DNA from: Blasia pusilla
Taxonomy: Eukaryota > Marchantiophyta > Marchantiopsida > Blasiales
Length of the DNA stretch: 64,000 bases
NCBI GenBank assembly: GCA_050084515.1
Contig: CM114271.1
Coordinates: 27,466,001-27,530,000, forward strand
Reading direction: 5' to 3'
Made by a program: the position numbers and the translations under genes. Positions within the stretch are counted from its first letter, which is position 1. Each line of letters opens with the position of its first letter. A model generated the notes under the pieces. That model was not told the DNA's origin and did not search any database. It was given only the letters and a program-made list of their open reading frames with translations. Shown piece by piece: positions 55,346-64,000 of the stretch.

Positions 55346-58228
55346 TGCATGAAATATAACACATGGAAAATTTATCTACAACATCATAGTGGGAGAATTA
55401 GCTAGTAAATACAATACTCTATAAATCGTTGAATACCAATCAAGCCATCAAAATCCCCCCTCCTACGTGAAAGAATCTAGGTCTAATGCATCATCGCTAA
55501 CATATGGCCCTAATTTATGCTTGAGGGACTCAATTTTATAAAGATGGTGCCCTCCAAGCCTCTCGAAGTATACCCCTCCCGAAGGCCACATAATTCCAAG
55601 AAGGTAATGTATGTACATAGGTCACCCCAACTTGCAAAATGACGTTGCTAACCAATTTAAAACAAACCAAGAATTTCAAAAACCCTCCAAGAAGTCCTAG
55701 AAAGTTCCTAGAGGGTGTCATGTTTGATCGCATGTCATAATGGGAAGCCAACATATCATTAATAGAGTCTCTACTACTTTCAACTACAAATGTATTCCCT
55801 CTATTAGGCCACACTATCTACACTCATTCAACGATAATATTAGGGTTAAAAATGATACACCATGGCCATTTTTCATATTATGATCATCTTCCTTTAGGAA
55901 TCAACCGAAGATTATCCAAGAGAAAAAGGATTTTTTTGGGGTATAGTTATGTGTATAATCCATTTTCAAATGCTCCCTTGCATTTATGGTAAATGGTAAA
56001 ATAAAATAGCCTATACATAATTTTTTTGAAAATGACATTCAAGAAGCAATTAGGATTTCATTATTTTATAATTAAAACATAAATTTGAAACCAACCAATA
56101 TGGAAGAGTATGAAATTAAACCCATATATTAACATTAACAACTTGGTAATTTTGTGTACTTTATTTAATTCCATATTAGAACAATGTATTGGAGCGGACT
56201 CCTAATAACCATAAGGGGGAATAAGTTACACTCTAATACAAATAGGGATGGTTGAGCCCTTTCCAAAATTGTGGGAGGAAATTATGTTGTGCCACATCAA
56301 AGCTCTTCCCACACTATACTCTAGATATGAAAAGCATGATTGTTCAAGAACCACCATTATGGTCAACTAAGGTATACCCACTCCCATAAGAGTCATTCAT
56401 AAAAGCATTTCAATCTTCCCCTTTTGACTCTTTTTTGGAATTGAACACTCAAGCATATGTTGGGTTGTCCAAGTTATGACAAATGTTAATATTGTTTGTA
56501 AAACCAATAGAACACCTTTTAAGATAACTAAGATGAATTTTAAGGATGACTTAAATATTTGGAAATAAAATAGAGATTTATGTTTTGGAAAATTTTTTTG
56601 GGAGAATATTCCCGTAATGAGCATGTCTTGTTGAAATTGAAAGAAATACGGTGAAATTTCCAAACGAACAACTTTTCTTAGGCAACTTATGGGCTTTTGT
56701 TAACCTAAGATCTTTCGGATTTCTTTTCAACCCTTCTTTTTGGTTGTGTGATAAAGGGTGGAACGATTATCTTCTGTTCTCCATTTACCATTAAAAATTA
56801 AATTAAATCTTTCTACTCTATTTTTATAGTATGATCTCAGCCAGGAAATTTTTAAAAATTGGTGATTTAAAATAAAAGAGTTGGATACAAATAAAGTTTT
56901 TACTGGAAAGACTCAAAAATAGCATTTTATCCTCGCCATAACAAGAATAAAATAAAATATTGCAATCAAGACCCCAAAGGGGTCGGCGTCGTATCGGGTG
57001 AAGAGAATCCGAAATTATAAAATGGCAGTAAAAAACTATAGACCCATCAATCAATGCAAAACTATAGATAATAAGTGCTCTTGGTGGAAGCAATGCTTCC
57101 TATCAATTCCTGGCCTTAATCAACTGGCAGTTTAAATGCATTTAGTGTGCCCATTCAATGACAAGTACAATTGTCCTTATGGTCTATTAATATACCATTT
57201 CATTCATTATTAAGAATATTTTATTTAATATATTTATAAGAATTTAATTGTCATGTTCTCATGTCCCGATTGGAGTTGAAAAAGCATCCAGGGCATGATT
57301 TTAAATTTATTCTACTCCATCTCTTACAACCTCTGTCCTCTGCAATTAATATTTCGAATTCTCTCTATAAAAAAAATCTTAATACAATTAGATATGCTTC
57401 TTACAAAAGGATCCTTTATTAATATTTCTAAAAGTTTTCCAAGGTACTTAAAGTTATATTGTAACACACAATAATACTTTCAACTTAGAGAGATTATAAG
57501 AGAGCCTGGTTTATTTCACTATTAAGCTTTTGCAAAATTAAGTTGTAAAAATTTCAGAAAATTATATAGTGCCCAGATGGTAAGGAATAAAGAACCAACT
57601 AGTTTTTTGGGTAGTGGAATAATAATGGTTGTTTGGGGATGAATTCATGGTGAGATTCATCAAGTATGAAAAATTGGAAGGAATTTTGAGGTATATGTAT
57701 AAATTTATATATATGAAAGAAATTGGATTTCCCTTAGAAACGTACTAGTGTGGCATAAAAAAAATCTTTCTTTTCTATTGCCCTCTTAATTTAACTATTC
57801 CCTTAATTTTCTCAATTAAATTAATATGTGTCCTCAATAGAAGAGCCGCTAAAGGACATATGAGAACACCAAGATGAGGACTTATGGAATTCCATCCTCT
57901 ATGAATAGTATAGATAAAGATATATGAGGAATGCATGATGAACGTGAACCTATCTTTTTTTTTTCTAGTGAAGTGAAATTTTGTTGTTTACGTCATACAT
58001 TTAAACATCACTATGTAATTTGTATTTTTTCACCATCAAGACACTTATAGAATAGGACGCCAACTTCAATCGGAGAATGTAGACATGTGAATAATCATGT
58101 GCCAAAAAATATCCATTAAAATCCGAAGGCAAGGAGCATCATAGCTCAGCTGCCTCATGGAAGGAGGTTTTTCGTATATCATTGGTATCATCATCCATAT
58201 GGTCATAAAACTAGACTCCATTACCAAT
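55346..58228. other. AT-rich intergenic region
   Basis: No gene, domain or clear repeat end recognised; only short frames. Confidence 0.5.
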
Positions 58229-58513
58229 CATGGCTGCACAAAATAGACAAGTCCATCCCTAGGACGGAAAAGTTTGGACATGTCCACACACATAGATTGC
58301 AAGAGGTGGGGCCCACACTTATAATACATGATGGAAGGTAGGATAAGGGCAAGTGGGCAATAAGAGGGGAGGGAGGAAGAAACGGGAAAGTGTGGAACAT
58401 TTAGGCAAGCAAGGGGAATGAGAAAGAAGGGGAAGGTGAGACTCACATGGACAAATCTTGCCATAGGATAGACGTAAGTCCGTGGACACGGACTCTGTCC
58501 ACATGCAACCTTG
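58229..58513 (-). mobile_element. hAT-type MITE (copy 7, full length)
   Basis: 285 bp from CATGGCTGCACAAAATAGAC to CCACATGCAACCTTG. It is flanked by TTACCAAT/TAACCAAT (7 of 8). Confidence 0.8.
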
Positions 58514-58532
58514 TAACCAATCATAGATCCAA

Positions 58533-58534
<2 letters not shown>

Positions 58535-58593
<59 letters not shown>
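58535..58593. repeat. (GA)n microsatellite, about 59 bp
   Basis: Uninterrupted GA tract shortly after the MITE. Confidence 0.95.
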
Positions 58594-58598
<5 letters not shown>

Positions 58599-58604
58599 CT
58601 ATGC

Positions 58605-59500
58605 CCTTTCTTACCTACAGCCCATCTCGACTAGCATTAGTCATATGGCCAATTGTGCGGCCCTTCTTAGTCTCACGACTAGCTAGTCTAGGTTGCAACT
58701 TTGGTGGGTAACACAAAGGTTTCTCTTCCTTGGACTTTCATACATGACTTACTTATTGGATCCCTACTAATATGAGCGCCATAGACTTCGCTATTCACAA
58801 AACTCTCCTACTTAGTTGAGTTGACGTCCTCATCAACTTGAGTTAGCCCCGCCTTAAGGATGCAATAGGTAGTCCTTGGTTTGAATTCCCCAATACCTTG
58901 AATTTTTGGCCTAGTCCTTCTTTGTAAACCTAAGCGTATGCCAATCTAATATATCTTTGGGAGTTAGGTCATACTAAGTACATGAAAATTAGACCCCATT
59001 TTCGATAGCTAATCGTGTCAAGCTCAAAACCACCACCTAATCTCGTAAATGCCACGAAAAAACAAGTTATGCAACATTCACAATACATGCATCTCAATGA
59101 AAAAACTGAAACTCATTCCCCATTCAAGATAAATTTGAACATTTTTTGAATTCCCGGAGCTTCCAAAAATTTTCATACTTTTAATAGAAAACTCCAACGA
59201 AAATTGTGGTCAATGAAAATTCTACAAACTAGGCCACTACAGTCAAGCTATAGGCCAAACTCAAGTCTTACCATCACTTTCCCTATAAAATACCTCCAGA
59301 AGTTCCTCAACATGAGTAAGATTACTCTTTGGTTCCCATGTTCTTTTGTACAAATCATAACATTTCCATAGCACCAAGTACTAGTTTACTAACCTTCTTC
59401 CTCTCCTTACTCTACGCTCCTCCAATATAGTTGGAACTCAAACTCTCCATGGTCTTCGACTGTGATCCGATTAGATCATAGCATTATTTTCTAAGAGGGA
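58605..59500. repeat. Old retroelement LTR/flank region
   Basis: 58605-58810 matches the repeat at 46950-47170. The remaining part has the look of a decayed LTR ('ttgaattccccaataccttg'). No coding content. Confidence 0.4.
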
Positions 59501-62500
59501 TTTTGATCATCCATTAATGCCTTTAGCTTGGTCACTGACATGGAAAATATCATTCTTGATGCTTTCCATATAAGTGAAGGGTCCTGCATATATTGGCGCC
59601 ATCTTTCCATAAATACCTATAAGTACTTAGTAAGACCTTAGTCTTACCTAGACAAGATCCACAATTTCATGGCTCACATCTCCCTTATGAACATCAGCTT
59701 GCCACTCACCTGGTAAGCCCCAATGTTTGAAAATAAAGTAAAAGAAAACATTGCTCAACGTCGTTACAAGCGACAAAATGATGTTCATAGTGAACAAGTA
59801 ATTTGGGGTGCATTCTATCAACGTGGAAGCCTCTCTATAGTCCTTCAAGTTATCTTCCAAGAAGTCCTCAAATGCCAAAACATAACTCCTCACTTTAAAT
59901 TTTTTTGGTTGTTCAAACCAAGTTTGGACCCTCTAATTGAATCCCATTACAAAAATAAATGGCATGTATCTTATCATCGAATGCATGGATATTTATACTT
60001 AAACGTAGCCATAGGCAAATTTCTTTCCTAATCCTTTTGATCTACCAAAACACATGTTTCAGATATTGCTACAGTTCTAAATTTACATATTTTGCTTGAT
60101 TCGCAATGTTTGAGTGATAGCTTGAACATAGGAGAAAATCTTATTATGGTGCCTAAAACGGACATGTATTATATTTAGAGAAAAACTTGGTTTCTCGATC
60201 ATATAATTAGTCACTTCTTAAGCCCCAATGTTTGAAAACCTGATCAAAGAAAATATGAGCTATTTCCAATGTCGCAATTGTATTTTGGGTTAGAATGAAA
60301 AACTCATATCTTGAAAAAATTGATAAATGACTATCATGATCAAATTACATAAGTTTAACTCTAGCAATCCCATATTGAAATCCATGGCACACTTCCCTAT
60401 GGTCCATTTAAGAGCGAGAAAGGTTGAAGAAGCCCCTATGTCTTGCCAAAGTTTGTTCATTTCTGTTGGCAAACCTAACACAATTGGATATACTTTATGA
60501 TATCCTTATCTTGAGATGACCAATAGGAACAATTCTTGAGAATTTCCAAAATCTCCATCTAGCCTCGTTGACCAACCTAATGTGCATCATGATGAATCTT
60601 GGGAACCTTGGTCCTTAAACTCTTGGGAATAAATCTTCTTTGTTTCTTTCATTTCAAAACACCATCCATGAGTATAACATGCCTCACTCTCACCCCCTTA
60701 TTCAGAGCCTCTAACCTTCCTTGGGCCATTTCATTGTTTTGGTAGCTAGGCCCCCATCACTAAGCTTCTCCAAATTCCTCTAAAGTATTTCAACATGTAC
60801 TATTGCTCCTACCTACTCAAGGCATTTCTACCACATTCTCCTTTTCTGGCTTATGGAAGATTTCCATATTGATCTTGCTTAGTATTTTTGCCAATGGAGT
60901 TTTTTTGGTGATAGCTTCTTTTGGCATCAGCCAAAAGAAGCCATCACCAAAAATTTTTTTCTCTAACTTGGCTGACTTACAAGAAACTAGTAAGTCCTAG
61001 TACCCCAGTCGCAATTTTTGATGCTTTGGTCCAAACTTTGAATGTGACCCACATTTTTTACAACCTGAGTAGATGAGGATTGCTAACCAAAAACTTTACT
61101 TTCTTAAACGCCTCTTAACACTCCTCGAATGATCATAACACCAAGGAGGTTCAACATCAAAGGCTATAGTGGTTTAGCAATCTTGGCATGTATCTTCAAT
61201 AGAAGGTAACAAATTTAACAAATAACCTTGTCACAGTCAAATTATTTATTGGTGGCCACAGCTTGATAGCCTCAAGCTTTTCATGAATGGATTGCTTACA
61301 TAGTCAATATATGTGCCAAGAATTCAACTTCTTGGAACATGTAGAAGATTTTGCAAACAACTTGTTCATCCTCAAACGCCCCAAGACTTACTCAAAGAGA
61401 ACCTCATATTCCTCTTAGGTCATCGAATATGATATCATCAAAGGACATGCACCACTGCTTCAAAATTCTATCATCAAAGATAGAATTTTGAAGGGTCATG
61501 AAAGTAATGGTTGCATTAATTAGTCTGAATGATATCACTAAGAACTTGTAGGATCCAAATGTGGTCCTCATGATTGTCTTATGTTCATTCCCTTTGCAAT
61601 TTGGATTTTTTAATACCCTTGCCTTAGGTAAATCTTGGTAAATACTTGGACCCTTCCACCACATCAAACAAGGCATCTACCAAAGGTAATGGATACTTGT
61701 TCTTGATAGTATTTTTCTTCAAGGCCATGTAATCTACTCAAAACTCCATAGACCCATCCATTTTTAAGATGAAAATGGAATTCGAAGGAGTTCTCTCGAT
61801 GTCGACTTACTTGGATTAATGAACCTGCTTTCCTCCAATGCCTTAGTATGCATATATAAGAGTCTCCTTTCTTGGGGAGTTATCCTGCAAAGTTTCTTCA
61901 CGATTGGGGTTGTTCTAGATTATACTTCAATCTTATTATCCATGTCTCTCCCAAGAGGAAATCCTTTTAGAAGTTCCCTGATCAAGACATCCCCAAATCC
62001 TTCCTAGGGATAAGATTTCCTTTAAGTTCCTCCATTAGTGGTACCTCTATCTCGTTAGTGTCTAAACATGGTTGCACAAAAACGGACAAGTCCATCTCTA
62101 GGACAGACATGGATTACCAGAGGTGAGGCCCACACTTATAGTTCATGATGGAAGGTCGGGCAAGGGCAGGTGGGGCAATAAGGGGGGAGGAAGTGGGGGT
62201 AAAGGGAGGAAGAAATAGGAAAGTCTCCTTTCAGGTTCCATTTTTTAAGGTTCACTTAAGGTTGCTTCTTGCTTTGAACTGAGTGCTTGCTAGGTTTTGA
62301 ACCTCTTGGGTTTTGTCCTTGTCTCTTTGGGTTTCCTCTTGTTAAACTTGCCAAATGGTGCTCCCGCCTTCATAGCTAGGACCATCTTGTCTCTTCTATC
62401 TCTTCACTTGCCACTTTTTGATTTTCCATATCATTAATGGCTACCTTTAACTTCCCAAACTTGGTTTCCAACATTGCATTTTTCTTCCTCTGTTTCCTTT

Positions 62501-64000
62501 TCAACTTATTTGGCATGGGCTCCATAACTTTTAAGACTTCGTTGGCTGGTGACATGTCATCAATCACCACCAACTTCTTTTGGAATTGAATGATGAAGCT
62601 TATAATCGAGCCTCCCAACCACATCTACTGCAACTGAATCCTAGCTAGGATCTCTCATTCTAGAGCGCTTAACACCCCATCATTTTTAAGGTGAGCGCCC
62701 TCAATCAAAGTTTGTAGTATTTTTTTTCCTTTTAGAATTCTTGATACCACATGAGTTCACATGCATGTTGCCAACTTCAAAGAGGCATTGACTCCCGATT
62801 TGGCTCTTGAAATATGATAATTCCCGAAAAAATGCTCCATCTTAATCATCCACTTATTGAGGCACTTGATGTCTATCTCGTCCCTATACACAAGTAACAT
62901 GTTCCTCACATCTCTCAATTGATACCTTGGGGACAAGATGGAAGTTGATCAATAAGACTTCATGGACTCTCCAACCATATTCTCCATTTGGGCTAAGGGT
63001 TGATCCTTCAACGCCTTAAAGATGGCTCTATAGACCTCAAGGAAGCTCACAAGTGGTTGGACCCCCATGAGCTTCTTTTAAGACTCCATGCTTGCCATCC
63101 TTTCTCACTAGAAATATGTGTGTGGGCTTTTGCACTTGGGTGTTGAGGCCCCCAACATTGAGCTAGCTCTTCCAATGAGTCACAAAGAGTCTTTTGAAAG
63201 GATTTTTTGCCAAACGATATTTCGTCCATGTATCCCTCATTCTAATTGGACATCTCATCGAATCTCTCAAGGTACAAAAAATTTAGTAGGAGATATAGGC
63301 CTATATTCTTAATCCACCATCCCTCCATCCTCCCCCATTGCAAGGAGGTTCAAGATCCATCACTTTCTTCTTACTACTACATGGCTTACCCTTGTCTTTG
63401 GCCATGTTGATCGTTGCTGCTGAAATTGCACAGTAATTGTGGCATGTTTCCTGGTTTATTATGCTACTACATCATAGACTTCAACGTCTACTCCCAATTG
63501 CCTATCTACAAAGCACTCTTGACCTTGAGATTTTCATGCATAAGTCTTAGGTCGAGTGTCATAGATCCAACCATTTACTCGGTCTGTACGTAGTTGAGTA
63601 ACTACCAAACACTAATCAGTTTTAAGTCTCCCAAGGTGCATAACATCTCCTTGGGAAGCTCCTTCCCCAATTCTTGACCAATCTCCTTAATTTTTTTTGC
63701 CTTTATTGGAGTGCTTTGCTAAATTCCTTAAGGTGCGCCCTTAATGGTTCCTTAAATCAAGCCTGAAAGATGGCCAAACATTCATCACAGTCAATCCCTT
63801 GTTCATGATATAGAGATAGTAAAAATTTCTCTAGTCTATGAACATTTTTTAGTAAGTCTCTAATTAGGACTCAATATTTGAGTCGTAGGCCAAGGTCCAA
63901 AGTTGGTGTCCATTACTTGTTCACTTGGACTTGGTTTGGTGTCAAAACCCCAATGCCAACCTCTCAATCCATCCCATGCCTTTGGTTCACCCCCATAGTT
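59500..64000 (-). mobile_element. Family C Ty3/gypsy relic (second copy)
   Basis: A decayed minus-strand gypsy element. From 61404 to 61676 the frame reads HKTIMRTTFGSYKFLVISFR, LINATITFM and CMSFDDIIFDD, the gypsy RT palm with the YxDD box altered to SFDD. 61680-61870 continues upstream in RT ('tacttgttcttgatagtatt', as at 12612). 60290-60481 has an integrase-like stretch (LPTEMNKLWQDIG). 62376-62624 is a charged, gag-like coil (LKRKQRKKNAMLETKFGKLK). 62870-63240 and 63600-63800 align with the first family C copy. It runs past the end of the window. Confidence 0.65.
62067..62224 (-). mobile_element. hAT-type MITE (copy 8, truncated)
   Basis: Begins CATGGTTGCACAAAAACGGA and breaks off after 'agggaggaagaaataggaaa'. 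It is inserted in the family C relic. The other terminus is missing. Confidence 0.65.

Overview
The window looks like repeat-dominated nuclear DNA of a land plant with a large genome. It holds one convincing host gene, on the minus strand at 40823-41464: a small secreted leucine-rich-repeat protein of the SERK-ectodomain/LRR1 type. Almost everything else is nested transposable elements: Ty3/gypsy, Ty1/copia, LINE, hAT MITEs and a large MULE. I saw no rRNA, tRNA or CRISPR array and no prokaryotic operon structure. Gypsy elements carrying a DNA methyltransferase, together with an intronless LRR gene, make me lean to a non-flowering lineage, but this is a weak inference.

Layout. 1-1677 and 12564-14830 are two halves of an old gypsy element (family C), split by element A (1678-12563). 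Element A is a Ty3/gypsy element on the minus strand with gag, protease, a DNMT3/DRM-like cytosine-C5 methyltransferase (DNMT), reverse transcriptase, RNase H, integrase and a C-terminal PHD finger. 14829-14914 and 26574-27558 are the two halves of a partial family B gypsy element, split by an 11.66-kb MULE (14915-26573) with an exact 9-bp target-site duplication. 27556-37051 is element B, related to A and also carrying the DNMT. 37052-46350 is AT-rich intergenic DNA around the LRR gene island (38340-42500). 46350-58600 holds hAT MITEs, an inverted LTR pair around a LINE fragment, a fourth DNMT relic (47190-47490) and element 3 (51295-55345), a deleted plus-strand family B copy that still shows DNMT motif I and PHD remnants. 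58600-64000 is a second decayed family C gypsy.

Two systems stand out. (1) The MULE has two divergent genes: a decayed SWIM-containing transposase (minus) and a second gene (plus). The second gene combines a ParB-like DGNHR motif with a C-terminal segment resembling the motif X/motif I part of bacterial-type N4/N6 DNA methyltransferases. More than 30 copies or half-copies of a palindrome with core GTCGGANTCCGAC fill its introns, the shared promoter region and the 3' flank; I found none in the exons. This resembles in logic the Arabidopsis VANDAL/VANC anti-silencing system, but with different protein parts. (2) The gypsy family encodes both a possible chromatin reader (PHD finger at the integrase C-terminus) and a DNA-methylation writer (DNMT between protease and reverse transcriptase), seen in several copies of different age. 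All copies here carry frameshifts or stops, so none looks active.
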